Assembly (NCBI GenBank): GCA_963715575.1
Contig: OY970250.1
Location: 1,364,001-1,428,000 of the forward strand
Direction of reading: 5' to 3'
DNA from: AC-32 sp963715575
GTDB lineage: Bacteria > Actinomycetota > Thermoleophilia > Gaiellales > Gaiellaceae
Length of the DNA: 64,000 nt
Position 1 is the first letter of the stretch; each line of letters opens with the position of its first letter. A model generated the notes under the pieces. The model had not been told where the DNA came from, ran no database searches, and saw nothing but the letters and a program-made list of their open reading frames with translations. A program made the translations under genes and the position numbers. Below are positions 1-9,200 of this stretch, piece by piece.

Positions 1-105
1 ACCCCAGAAGGCCGCGATCCCGCAGACGACCAAGAGGACGCGCCGGGCTCCGTGTACCGCCGCGATCCTCGGTGTCGTCGTCCGGTCGACCGCTATCGAC
101 GCCAT
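1..105 (-). CDS. N-terminus of a membrane protein, cut by the window edge
   Basis: An ATG on the minus strand at 105 opens 35 codons that run off the window start without a stop. The peptide begins MASIAVDRTTTPRIAAVHGA, has two arginines and then turns hydrophobic (VLLVVCGIAAFWG), as expected for a first membrane helix. There is no clear Shine-Dalgarno sequence. The product cannot be named from this fragment. It diverges from the amidohydrolase gene at 151, so the 45 bases between them would hold both start regions. Confidence 0.45.
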   Translation of the reverse strand, partial: MASIAVDRTTTPRIAAVHGARRVLLVVCGIAAFWG

Positions 106-150
106 TCGCGGATGCTTACCACACTGCGCTGCGCGGGTTAGCATCGCGCC

Positions 151-1395
151 GTGCCGCTCAATCCCGCCAGAACCGTCGCCGAGTTGAAGGAGCTGCGTGA
201 GCTGACCGGCGACGAGAACGGCGCGCAGCGGGTCGCCTGGACCGACACCTGGGAGCAGGCGCGCGGATGGCTGCGCGGGAAGCTCGACGGCCTGCCGCTC
301 GAGTACGAGCTCGACGAGGCCGGCAACCAGTGGTGGACACTGCCGGGCCGGGTCGAAGAGCGGGCGGTCCTGATCGGCGGGCACATCGACTCGGTGCCGA
401 ACGGCGGCTGGCTCGACGGCTGCCTGAACGTGCTGGCCGGCGTCGAGGTGCTGCGGCGGATCGCGGAGGACGGGCAGCCGGCGGCGACCGTGCGGCTGGT
501 GGACTGGGCCGACGAGGAGGGCGCGCGCTTCGGCCGTTCCCTGTTCGGCTCGTCGGCGGCCTCGGGGACGATGGCCGACCAGGACGAGATCCGCCAGCGG
601 CGCGACGCCGACGGCGTGCTCTGGACCGACGCGCTCGCAGAGCACGGCGTCGAGCTCGACCGCGCACTCGAGGCGCGCTCGCAGCTCGAGGGAGCCGCGG
701 CCTACCTCGAGCTGCACATCGAGCAGGGGCCCGTGTTGGAGTCGATGAGCCTGCCGCTGGGCGTCGTGCTCGGGACGTTCGGCGTCGAGCGGCACCAGGT
801 GACCTTCCGCGGCCAGGCCGCGCATGCGGGCTCGACGCCGATGGACAAGCGCCGCGACGCGCTGGCCGGCGCGGCGAAGCTCGAGCTCGAGATCCGCGAG
901 ATCGCTGTGCGCACCGGCGGCGGCGCGGTGTGCACGATGGGCGGCGTCGTCACGAAGCCGGGAATCGTCACCTCCGTGGTCGAGACGGCCGAGTGCCTGC
1001 TCGACCAGCGGCACCTCGACGCGAACCAGCTCGCCGAGATGCTCAGCAACGCCGAAGCGGCCTCGCGCCGGTTCGCCCAGGAGGAGGACCTCGAGGTCGA
1101 GTGGGAGCGGATCTGGAATATCCAGCCGATCCTGTTCGACGAGACGCTGATCGAGCTCGCCGACGAGTCGATCCGCGAAGTCGCCGGCGAGTCGCACCGG
1201 CTGCCGAGCGGGCCGCTCCACGACGCCGCCGAGGTCGCGCGCGCCGGCGTGCCCACGGTGATGCTCTTCGTCCAGAGCCTGCGCGGCCTCTCGCATACGA
1301 AGCTCGAGGACACCAAGGAAGAGCATCTCGAGCTGTCGGTCCAGGCCCTCGACCGCCTGGCCGACAAGACGATCGGCCGCGTCGCCGGCGGCTGA
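151..1395 (+). CDS. M20-family Zn-dependent amidohydrolase (allantoate / N-carbamoyl-amino-acid hydrolase type)
   Basis: The 414-residue product has the length and motifs of the hydantoinase/carbamoylase family, which hydrolyses N-carbamoyl amino acids or allantoate with two metal ions. Visible metal-site motifs are GGHIDSVPNGGWLDG near residue 76 (His and Asp ligands), the acidic WADEEGARFG near 120, and LHIEQGP near 190. The dimerisation domain follows (QAAHAGSTPMDKRRD near 225). A late His is present in SGPLHDAAEVA near 353. The start is GTG. Substrate cannot be fixed from sequence. An F420-type oxidoreductase of a family often found beside such hydrolases lies nearby at 2581. Confidence 0.88.
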   Translation: MPLNPARTVAELKELRELTGDENGAQRVAWTDTWEQARGWLRGKLDGLPLEYELDEAGNQWWTLPGRVEERAVLIGGHIDSVPNGGWLDGCLNVLAGVEVLRRIAEDGQPAATVRLVDWADEEGARFGRSLFGSSAASGTMADQDEIRQRRDADGVLWTDALAEHGVELDRALEARSQLEGAAAYLELHIEQGPVLESMSLPLGVVLGTFGVERHQVTFRGQAAHAGSTPMDKRRDALAGAAKLELEIREIAVRTGGGAVCTMGGVVTKPGIVTSVVETAECLLDQRHLDANQLAEMLSNAEAASRRFAQEEDLEVEWERIWNIQPILFDETLIELADESIREVAGESHRLPSGPLHDAAEVARAGVPTVMLFVQSLRGLSHTKLEDTKEEHLELSVQALDRLADKTIGRVAGG

Positions 1396-1454
1396 CACAC
1401 TTTCGGCACGAAGGCGTCACACACGCGTGACGGTTGCTCGGGCACGGTGGTGAG

Positions 1455-2081
1455 ATGCGATTCGTGCTCGCCCTCCTGCTCGGCCTGGCGCTGGCGGCAC
1501 CCGCGTCGGCGGCCGTACACAGCGTCGTGCTCCCGCCCGCTGACGACGTCTCGCTGCCGTTCCTCTGCAGCTGGGGCTACGACTGGCAGGAGCGCTGCTA
1601 TCGCGATGACCTCGACCGGCTCGAGCTCGGCGGGGCCGGCGACAAGGTCTGGCGCTCAGCGCTTCGCTTCCAGCTGGACGCGTTGCCGCCCGGCGCGGAG
1701 GTGCTCACTGCCGAGCTGACACTTTCGTACGACCGCACGTGCGTCGAGCCGCGGCGCCGAACGGCGCCGTGCACGGGCCGGGCGTTCACGATCGAGGCGC
1801 GGCCGATCTACACGGCGAGCTGGTACACGCGCCGAGAAGTGGCCTTCGGACCGTCGGTGGCCTCGGCCGCTATCGAGCCGGACGCGGGCCCGGAGCGGCT
1901 CGTCTGGGACCTGACCGACACGGTCGCCGCCTGGGCCTTGGGCGATCTGCCCAACGACGGCGTGCTGCTCAAGCTGACCGACGAGCAGGAGGACCCCGGC
2001 GTTGGCGGGCCGGCCCTGCCCAGCTCGAGCTACCCCGACGCCTCGTTGCGCCCCTCACTGGAGGTGTTCTACATGTCCTAG
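1455..2081 (+). CDS. Secreted DNRLRE-like domain protein
   Basis: The 208-residue product starts with a clear signal peptide (MRFVLALLLGLALAAPASA, cleavage expected after ASA). I chose the ATG at 1455 over an in-frame start 21 bases upstream because the signal peptide begins there. The mature part is beta-rich, with the pattern of DNRLRE/disaggregatase-related domains: Val-Leu-Pro-Pro-Ala-Asp-Asp near the start, a conserved 'ALRFQLDALPPGAEVLTAELTL' type segment in the middle, and a closing 'SLEVFY' strand. Such domains occur in extracellular polysaccharide-associated proteins. Its TAG stop overlaps the stop of the convergent transporter gene in a shared CTAG. Confidence 0.65.
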   Translation: MRFVLALLLGLALAAPASAAVHSVVLPPADDVSLPFLCSWGYDWQERCYRDDLDRLELGGAGDKVWRSALRFQLDALPPGAEVLTAELTLSYDRTCVEPRRRTAPCTGRAFTIEARPIYTASWYTRREVAFGPSVASAAIEPDAGPERLVWDLTDTVAAWALGDLPNDGVLLKLTDEQEDPGVGGPALPSSSYPDASLRPSLEVFYMS

Positions 2082-2518
2082 AAGAACCGAACCAATGCGA
2101 CCCCAGCCGCGAGCAGGACGACGCCGGCGATGCGGCCGGTGCTGAGCGCGTGCTCCTTGTAGAGCACGCCGTAATGGTCGAGCACGACCGAGCAGAGCAG
2201 CTGCCCGAAGATCACCGCCGCGAACAGGTTCAGGGCGCCCAGCCGCGGCGCGGCCGCCACCGTCGAGGCGACGTACCCGGCCCCGACGGCGCCGCCGAGC
2301 CAGGCCCACCACGGCACCTGGCCGAGGCGCGAGGTGTTGATCACGCCCCTAGTGACGAGCAGCGAGAGCACGAACAGCACGAGCGTCCCGATCCCGAACG
2401 AGATCATCGAAGCGCGGATCGGGCCGCCGACGAAGGTTGCGAGCCGTGCGTTCAGCCCCGCCTGCACGGGAAGCGCGGAGCCGGCGACGAACGCGAGGAC
2501 GAGGAACGCGAGGGCCAT
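2078..2518 (-). CDS. DMT-superfamily membrane protein, DUF606/YdcZ type
   Basis: The 146-residue protein has about five hydrophobic segments and matches the compact half-size DMT proteins of the DUF606 (YdcZ) family. The typical 'NARL' after the first helix, 'PWWAWLGGAVGAGYV' in the middle and 'FGQLL..VLDHYG' near residue 105 are all visible. It is probably an inner-membrane transporter of small molecules, perhaps working as a dimer. The substrate is unknown. It is divergent from the oxidoreductase gene at 2581, with about 60 bases between starts. Confidence 0.8.
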   Translation of the reverse strand: MALAFLVLAFVAGSALPVQAGLNARLATFVGGPIRASMISFGIGTLVLFVLSLLVTRGVINTSRLGQVPWWAWLGGAVGAGYVASTVAAAPRLGALNLFAAVIFGQLLCSVVLDHYGVLYKEHALSTGRIAGVVLLAAGVALVRFF

Positions 2519-2580
2519 GTGCAGGCCGATTTCGGGGCGGTATGCTCATTCCCCTGCCACCGACCGGGGAGGAGGAGCAC

Positions 2581-3600
2581 ATGTTGAGCTTCGGCGTCAC
2601 AGCTCTGCCGGACCCGCCGTACACGCGCCTCGTCGAGGTGTTTCGGAGCGGCGAGGGCAAAGGCTTCGAGTACGGCTGGACCTACGACTCCCACATCCTC
2701 TGGCAGGACAGCTACGCGACGCTCCCGATCGCCGCCGTGCAGACCGAGAAGATCAAGCTCGGGCATTGCGTGACGAACCCCGGGATCCGCGACCCGACGA
2801 TCACGGCGAGCTGGTACGCGACCCTGCACGACGTCTCCAACGGCCGCGCTGTGATGGGCATCGGCCGCGGCGACTCCTCGCGGCGCGTAGTCGGCCTGAA
2901 GCCGGTCAAGGTGGACGAGTTCGAACGTCGGCTCGTGATGATCAAGGACCTGATGAACGGCCGCCAGGTCGAGTGGAACGGCAAGGAGCTCGTGCTCGAG
3001 TGGGTGCGCAAGGAGCTGCCCGACATCCCGATGTACGTCGCCGGCTACGGGCCGCGCGCGCTCGGGGTCGCCGGGCGCGTCGGCGACGGCGTGATCATCC
3101 AGCTCGCCGACCCGCAGATCATCCAGTGGATCATGGGCACCGCCCGCAAGGCCGCCGAGGAGGCCGGTCGCGACCCGGCCGCGCTCCAGTGCATCGTCTG
3201 TGCGCCGAGCCACGTCACCGACGACCTCGCCGAAGCGCGCGAGCAGGTGCGCTGGTTCCCGGCGATGGTCTCGAACCACGTGATGGACCTGATCGAGCGC
3301 TACGGCGAGGATTCCGACGAGATCCCGAGCGCGCTGACCGATTTTGTCAAGGCGCGGAAGTTCTACGACTACTCCGAGCACAGCCGCGTCGGCGCCAAGC
3401 ACGGGGAGTTCGTCACGGACGAGATCTGCGACCGCTTCTGCGTGCTCGGCACCACCGAGCAGATCACCGAGAAGCTGCGCGAGCTCGAGGGCATCGGCGT
3501 CGACCAGTTCGACATCTACCTGATGACCGAGCGCGCCGACGAGACGCTGGCCGCCTACGGCAGCGACGTGATCCCGCAGTTCACCGGCGTCGCCGCCTAG
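2581..3600 (+). CDS. LLM-class F420-dependent oxidoreductase, TIGR03842 type
   Basis: The product of 339 residues is a luciferase-like TIM barrel. Family features are 'GWTYDSHILWQD' near residue 30, 'TEKIKLGHCVTNPGIRDP' near 58 and 'AVMGIGRGDSSRR' near 93. The start at 2581 is preceded by a strong GGAGGAGGAG, so the much longer open frame upstream is not used. Members of this family are predicted to use coenzyme F420. In actinobacteria they are often clustered with dihydropyrimidinase, carbamoylase and class III aminotransferase genes; two of these partners are in the window (151, 31705), though not adjacent. The hydride acceptor is unknown. Confidence 0.88.
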   Translation: MLSFGVTALPDPPYTRLVEVFRSGEGKGFEYGWTYDSHILWQDSYATLPIAAVQTEKIKLGHCVTNPGIRDPTITASWYATLHDVSNGRAVMGIGRGDSSRRVVGLKPVKVDEFERRLVMIKDLMNGRQVEWNGKELVLEWVRKELPDIPMYVAGYGPRALGVAGRVGDGVIIQLADPQIIQWIMGTARKAAEEAGRDPAALQCIVCAPSHVTDDLAEAREQVRWFPAMVSNHVMDLIERYGEDSDEIPSALTDFVKARKFYDYSEHSRVGAKHGEFVTDEICDRFCVLGTTEQITEKLRELEGIGVDQFDIYLMTERADETLAAYGSDVIPQFTGVAA

Positions 3601-4649
3601 CGGGCGACGCGCTTCATCGGGACGAACACGACCGCGCCGCGGTCATTGCTCGTCTGCACGGCGTACGCGACCCCGGGCGCCTCGATCTGCACGGCCACGA
3701 TCCCGTTCTTCTGGGTGGTGAGCACGGTGTCCCGGCCGGTCTTCAGGCGCAGCACGTGCACGGTGCGGAGGCGGTAGCGGTCGCCTCCGGGCTTCGGTGC
3801 GCAGTAGACCGCCAGCCCGCTTTGGAGGTCGAGCGAGATCGCGCCGTTGGCCACAGCCCAGGTATGGAGGAGCCTGCCGGAATGCGAGTTGCGAACCTCG
3901 AGTCGCGCCGACTTGGTCAGCACCCCGAGGTAGTCACCGCGAACGGCGACGTCGGTGGCCGAGCGCGGCTTGACCACGCGCAACAGCTTGCCGGCCGTCG
4001 AGTAGACGCCGACGGTCTGGTCGCCTCGCAGAACGGCGACGAGCTTGCCGTCCGTGGACTGCGCCTCGAGCGTGCTGGGCCCGATCGCGATCGTCCGCAA
4101 CCCCGCTCCGATCGCCATCAGGCGCACCGCGGTCGGAGCCCCGTCGCTGCCGGTCGTCCACCGGTTGACGCCGAGGAACCCACCGCTCCCGACGAGACCG
4201 CCGATCCAACCTCCGATCAGCACCCCGTCCTGATTCCGGTTCCGCAGGGCCGCTCCGGGCCGCCGCTCCTGCGGGCGCGGCAGGGTGGATGTGAAGAGCT
4301 CGTCGGTGCTCTCGGAGTTGCCGCCCTGGTTGACGATCCACGCCACGCGCGGTCCCGCCACCGCGAGCTCGCGGACGCCGGCGCCGGTGCTCGTGATGTC
4401 GGCTTCGCAGGTCCGCTTCCCGCTCACCACGGTGGTCGCGCCCGTCGCCACGTTCCAGACGTAGACCTTGTTGCAGCGGTTCACCCCGGGCGCCAGGTTG
4501 CCCCGGACGTCGTACGCGATGCGCGGCCCGTCCATGGCGAGCGACTCGACCCAACCCGCCGTCGTCCTCGCCTGCTGTGCGGTCGGCGCACCGGCGGCTC
4601 CTCCTGCCAGTGCGAGCAGACCGAGCGCGAAGATGGCTGCAAATCGCAT
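3597..4649 (-). CDS. Secreted beta-propeller-like protein
   Basis: The 350-residue protein has an N-terminal signal peptide (MRFAAIFALGLLALAGGAAGA). It then shows repeating strand patterns of the kind 'GPRIAYDV..' and 'GPRVAWIVNQ', spaced by 40-60 residues, followed by segments such as 'VYVWNVATGATTVV' and 'LLHTWAVANGAISLDL'. This periodicity fits a six- or seven-bladed propeller; similar proteins occur at 20981 and in the C-terminal half of the product at 23896. The function is unknown. It converges on the F420 enzyme gene with a CTAG stop overlap. Confidence 0.65.
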   Translation of the reverse strand: MRFAAIFALGLLALAGGAAGAPTAQQARTTAGWVESLAMDGPRIAYDVRGNLAPGVNRCNKVYVWNVATGATTVVSGKRTCEADITSTGAGVRELAVAGPRVAWIVNQGGNSESTDELFTSTLPRPQERRPGAALRNRNQDGVLIGGWIGGLVGSGGFLGVNRWTTGSDGAPTAVRLMAIGAGLRTIAIGPSTLEAQSTDGKLVAVLRGDQTVGVYSTAGKLLRVVKPRSATDVAVRGDYLGVLTKSARLEVRNSHSGRLLHTWAVANGAISLDLQSGLAVYCAPKPGGDRYRLRTVHVLRLKTGRDTVLTTQKNGIVAVQIEAPGVAYAVQTSNDRGAVVFVPMKRVAR

Positions 4650-4725
4650 ACCTCAATGGTCCGTCCGGGCAACGTTGGCGGCATCCGGGAATCCCCGCAC
4701 GGGCTGTAAATCTTCGGTAAGTCCT

Positions 4726-5109
4726 ATGTGGGCAATCGGGGTTTGCGCGTTCGCGGGCATGCCGTACCACCACCTGATCTCGCCGAACGGCGCCGTGGAC
4801 GTCAAGTTCAAGGTGCAGAAGTTCGTCCGGCAGGGCAGTGGCCTCGCGGCCGCCGGGCAGGCAGTCACGACGTACCAGCCCGCGACGGGCGCCGCCCAGA
4901 CGATCACCAAGTCGTTCAAGGCCACGGTGCTCCTCGGCAAGTCCGGCCAGCAGGCGAACCGGCTCTGCCCGGTGTTGTTCCTGTCGATCCAGAGGCTGTC
5001 GCTCGTGCTGCTCGGCCTGCACGTCGACCTGGACAAGGTCGCGCTCACGATCACGGCAGATCCGACGGGAGGGGTGCTCGGCAGCCTCTTCTGCTCGCTG
5101 ACGCACTGA
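4726..5109 (+). CDS. Hypothetical protein, possibly missing its signal peptide
   Basis: The reading frame from ATG 4726 gives 127 residues; ATG 4759 (116 residues) is an alternative. The body (VDVKFKVQKFVRQG, then LSLVLLGLHVDLDKVALTI and a final GVLGSLFCSLTH) resembles a group of small secreted actinobacterial proteins ending in a leucine-rich strand and a single Cys. Those normally start with a signal peptide; here only a short non-hydrophobic leader is available and no convincing ribosome site is seen. The gene may be 5'-truncated. The function is unknown. Confidence 0.5.
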   Translation: MWAIGVCAFAGMPYHHLISPNGAVDVKFKVQKFVRQGSGLAAAGQAVTTYQPATGAAQTITKSFKATVLLGKSGQQANRLCPVLFLSIQRLSLVLLGLHVDLDKVALTITADPTGGVLGSLFCSLTH

Positions 5110-5164
5110 GGGCTTGGGGCCCGGCGCCGCCACGCCGGGCCACTTCTCCCGGTAGCGTGCGCTC

Positions 5165-5389
5165 ATGGCTGAGCTCGCGGTGCTGCAGGTCGTCGGGTCG
5201 GAGCCCGAGGCGGAGATCGTGCTCGCGCTGCTGCGCAGCGAGGGGATCCAGGCGATCGCGCAGAAGACGAACTTCGCGGTCGGCGTGGCCGATGCCGCCT
5301 CGAGCGGCGCGGGGCCGCGCGAGATCCTCGTGCACGAAGAGAACCTCACGCGGGCGCGCGAGGTTCTCGAAGCGCAGCAACCGATCTAG
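5165..5389 (+). CDS. DUF2007-type small signal-transducing protein
   Basis: The 74-residue product opens with 'VLQVVGSEPEAEIVLALLRSEGI' in parts. This is the typical beta-alpha-beta start of DUF2007 ('putative prokaryotic signal transducing protein'). It ends with 'ILVHEENLTRAREVLEA', the second half of the ferredoxin-like fold. The biochemical role of the family is not established. The stop overlaps the convergent TenA-like gene in a CTAG. Confidence 0.75.
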   Translation: MAELAVLQVVGSEPEAEIVLALLRSEGIQAIAQKTNFAVGVADAASSGAGPREILVHEENLTRAREVLEAQQPI

Positions 5390-5955
5390 TTCTGCGAGAC
5401 CCCGTCCAGTAGCGCCCAGTTGGCCGCAAGCGCGGCCTCGGCCAGGCGGACCAAGCGCGCGTCCTCCGCGCCCTCGAGCGCCGTGCGGGCCTCGGCCGCG
5501 TGCTCGTGGTCGCGCTCGCCGTGGACGGCGAAGTACTCGACCCCGGGCGAGTCGGCCGAGAAGCCGTAGTGGTCGAGCAGGCCGCGGAGCTTCGTCTCCG
5601 AGATCGCAGGCTGGCCGGCCTCGATCGCGTAGAGGATCGCCGCGGCGCCGAGCTGGTCGTCCGCCGCCGCCCAGGCGGTAGCGCAGCAGCGCGTCTGCGG
5701 CAGCGGCTCTGCCTGCTCCGTGCCGAGGGCCGAAGCGAAGTCGTCCCAGAGCGCGATGTGCTGCGCCTCCTCGTCGGCGTGCAGCCGCGCCGTGTGCGCC
5801 GCGCGCGCCAGCGCCACGACCGCGTGCCGGTACTCGCCGGCGTAGCGGGCCAGCTCCTCGCGCGTCAGCTCTCCCTGCTCCCAGCGCGTGTAGAACGGAT
5901 GCTCGAGCCCGTTCCAGCGCGCCCGAGCCGCGTCGATGCCTGCGATCACGTCCAT
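5386..5955 (-). CDS. TenA/PqqC-like (haem-oxygenase fold) protein
   Basis: The 189-residue all-helical product fits the TenA/THI-4/PqqC superfamily. The N-terminal 'HPFYTRWEQGELTREELARYAGEYRHAV' pattern is typical: bulky aromatic residues at the start of helix 1 and a Tyr-rich second helix. An acidic 'DEEAQHIALWDDFASAL' segment and a late 'EYFAVHGERDHEHA' carry possible metal or substrate ligands. ATG 5955 was chosen because GGGGAGG lies 10 bases upstream; the frame stays open further upstream without a better start. The family includes thiaminase-like enzymes, PqqC and CADD-like oxygenases, so the reaction is uncertain. Confidence 0.75.
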   Translation of the reverse strand: MDVIAGIDAARARWNGLEHPFYTRWEQGELTREELARYAGEYRHAVVALARAAHTARLHADEEAQHIALWDDFASALGTEQAEPLPQTRCCATAWAAADDQLGAAAILYAIEAGQPAISETKLRGLLDHYGFSADSPGVEYFAVHGERDHEHAAEARTALEGAEDARLVRLAEAALAANWALLDGVSQN

Positions 5956-5995
5956 CCTGGGCAACCTCCCCGTCGACCGACCCCGCCGCTCGATC

Positions 5996-6109
5996 CTACA
6001 ACGTGCGCCCGCCGGCAACGTGAGAGGGCCGCGGGAAGTCGTCCACGTCGCCCTCCGGCTCGTCGGTGTCGGGCTCGGGCTGCGGGTCGGGATCGGCGGT
6101 GGTGGACAT
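5996..6109 (-). CDS. Small acidic protein
   Basis: A 37-codon frame starts with ATG at 6109, preceded by AGGAG at good distance. It is very rich in Asp, Glu and Pro (MSTTADPDPQPEPDTDEPEG). It lies head-to-tail upstream of the TenA-like gene, only 40 bases away, and may be cotranscribed with it. No family is recognised. The gene is plausible mainly because of its ribosome site and its acidic composition. Confidence 0.4.
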   Translation of the reverse strand: MSTTADPDPQPEPDTDEPEGDVDDFPRPSHVAGGRTL

Positions 6110-6251
6110 GGCATCTCCTGGTTGGGTGGTTGTGCCCACATCGTGCGCGCGCGTGTGTGCCGTTCGCATTGGGGCACCCCTGGACCCACCCCTAAGGTTT
6201 CGTCTGCCTGGCTCTACAATCGGGGATTCCGGGCTTCGAAAGGGATCCAGA

Positions 6252-9200
6252 CTGAGCACACCAGCAGTACGCGAGGCTTCAACTGCGCTGCCCACGGGGA
6301 CCGTGACCTTCCTGTTCACGGACATCGAGGGCTCGACCCGCCTGCTCAAGAAGCTGGGCCGCGACCGCTATGGCGACGTGCTCTCGACGCACAACCGGCT
6401 GCTGCGCGCTGCCTTCTCCGAGGGCGGCGGGATCGAGATCGACACCAAGGGCGACTCGTTCTTCGTCGTCTTCCGCAGCGCGGGCTCGGCGATCGAGGCC
6501 GCCGCCGCCGCGCAGCTCGCGCTCGCCGAGCATCAGTGGCCGGAGGAGGTGCAGCTGCGCGTCCGCATGGGGCTGCACACCGGCGAGGCCAGCGTCGGCA
6601 CGGACGGGTACGTGGGCTTCGCCGTCCACCAGGCCGCTCGCATCGGCGACGCCGGCCACGGCGGGCAGGTGCTGCTCTCGAGCACGACCGCGAACCTCGT
6701 CCGGCACGACCTGCCCGGCGAGCTCGGCCTGCGCGACCTCGGGCCGTCGGTCCTCCCGGACTTCGACCGGCCCGAGCGGCTCTTCCAGCTCGAGATCCCC
6801 GGCCTCGCACTCGAGTTCCCGCCGCTCTCGACACGTGAGCGCGAGAAGGCCCGGCCGCGGATCCCGAGGCGCCGCACGGAGGTCCAGGTCTCGAGCTGGC
6901 CGCTGCTCGAGCGCGACGCCGAAGTGGCCGCGCTGCAAGCCGCCGTGGCTGCGGCAACATCGGGCGCCGGGCGCGTCGTCGCGATCGAAGGCCGCGCCGG
7001 AATGGGCAAGACCCGCCTGGTCGCGGAGGCGCGGAGCCTTGCGGCAAGCGCCGGCTTCGAGGTGCTGCTCGCGCGCAGCGCGGATCTCGAGCAGGAGTTC
7101 GCGTACGGCGTCGTGCGCCAGCTGTTCGAGCCGTTCCTGGCCTCGCTGCCGCCGCAAGAGCGCGAGGAGGCGCTCGCCGGCACGGCCGGCCTCTCGGAAC
7201 GGCTCTTCGGCGACGAGGAGCTGACCGGCGCGACCGCGGGCGACGTCTCGTTCGCGGTCATGCACGGGCTCTACTGGCTCGCGGCCAACCTCGCCGCCCG
7301 GCGGCCGACGGCGCTCGTGATCGACGACCTGCACTGGGCGGATGCATCGAGCCTGCGCTGGCTGTCTTTCCTCAGCCGCCGGCTCGAGGGGCTGCCGCTG
7401 CTCGTCGTGCTGGGCCTCCGCCCGCCCGAGCAGTCCGTCGAGACGGGGCTCCTGACCGAGCTGATCTCCGACCCGACGGTGCTCGTGATCCGGCCGGCGT
7501 CGCTCAGCGAGGCAGCCGTGAAGGCGATGGTCGTGCAGGAGTACGGTCACGAGCCGCAGGCGGAGTTCGTGGCGGCGTGCCACTCGGCGACCGGCGGCAA
7601 CCCGCTGTTCGTGCGGGCGCTCGTGGCCGCGCTCCACGGGGAAGGCGTCGAGCCCGTCGCCGGGAACGCGCGCCGCGCCCACGAGATCGGCCCGGAGCCG
7701 GTGACCCGCGCCGTGGCGCTGCGGCTCTCGCGGCTGCCAGAGGAGGCTCGGCGGTTCGCAACCGCCGCGGCCGTGCTCGGCGACGGCGCCGAGCAACGCG
7801 ACGTCGCTGCGCTGGCCGAGATCGACGACAACCAGCTGGCGACGCTGGCCGCGACCATGCTCGCGCGGTCCGAGCTGCTGCGCGTCACGACGCCGACGGT
7901 CGAGTTCTCGCACCCGGTCGTGCGCGCGGCGGTGTACGAGTCGATCGAGCCCGCGCAGCGGCTGCTCGCGCACCGGCGCGCGGCGGACCTGCTCCACGTC
8001 GCAGGCGCCGAGCCCGAGCGGGTGGCTGCGCACCTCGACCTGGTGCCGCCCTCCGGCGACGCGTTCGTGGTGGACACGCTGCGCGTTGCCGCCGACCGGG
8101 CGCTCGTCCGCGGCGCTCCCGAGGTCGCCGTCCGCCACCTGCGGCGCGCGCTGGCCGAGCCGCCGTCGGCCGAGACGCGGATCGACACACTGGCCGAGCT
8201 CGGGTTGGCGGAGCAACGCGTGGACGTCTTGGCCGCCGCCGAGCATCTGCAGGAGGCGCTGTCGGGGACCGACGAGCCGCTGCGCCACGCGAGGCTCGCG
8301 CTGCAGCTTGGGCGCTCGCTCTTCCGCCTCAACCGCGGGCCGGAGGCTGTCAAGGTCTTCGAGCAGGCGATCGAGCGGCTCGGGGGCGAGTCGCCGGAGC
8401 TGCGCGAGCTGCTCGAGGCGGAGCTGATCAACTCGGCCGGCTTCGACACGGACGTCTACGAGGTCACGCGCTCGCGGCTCGACCAGGTGGACGAGGACGC
8501 GCTGACCGGAGACGTCGGCCGCGCGGTGATGGTGGCGACGCTCCGCTACTTCGACTCTCGGCGCGGCATCGGCCGCGAGCGCGTGGCGGCGCTTGCCGAG
8601 CCGGCCATGCTCGGCCTGCTGCTGGAGAGCATGCCCTCGGTCGCGCTCTCGTGCGCCGCCTCGGCGCTGATGTCCGCAGAGGCGGATGCCGAGCTCGATC
8701 GCTACTTCGAGACCGTGATCGCGACGGCGAAGAAGCGCGGCGAGCTCGTCACGCTCTCGAACATGCTCTTGTTCCGCGGCCTGACGCTGGCTCAGCGCGG
8801 GGACCTCGAGGCCGCGACCCAGGATCTGCGCGAATCGGACGAGCTCGTCAGCTACCTGCCCAGCCAGCAGGGCGCGATCTACTTCCACTCCTATCTCGCC
8901 GACGTGCTCACCAACCGCGGCGAGATCGACGAGGCCGAAGCCTCGCTCGCCACGCTCGGGCTGGCGGAGGAGGTCGCCGAGAGCGGTCACCTGATCTTCT
9001 TCCTCGGCGCCCGCGGCTGGGTGCGCCACGCGCGGCGCGACTTCGAAGGCGCCGCGGCCGACTTCACGCGGCTCGGTCGCTGCATGGAGGCCTTCGAGAT
9101 GCGGAACCCGGCCACGCTCGCGTGGCGCTCGCATCTCGCGCTAGCGCTGCTCGGGCTCGACCGGCGGGACGAGGCGCTGGAGCTGGCGCGCGAGGAGGTC

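Noticed and set aside
2334..4709. A 791-codon plus-strand frame spanning two genes
   Set aside because: It runs out of frame through the F420 enzyme gene and antisense to the propeller gene; its product has no recognisable domain.
6279..9134. A 951-codon minus-strand frame opposite the cyclase-LuxR gene
   Set aside because: It is a composition shadow of the GC-rich plus-strand gene. The plus-strand frame carries recognised domains; the minus-strand product has none.
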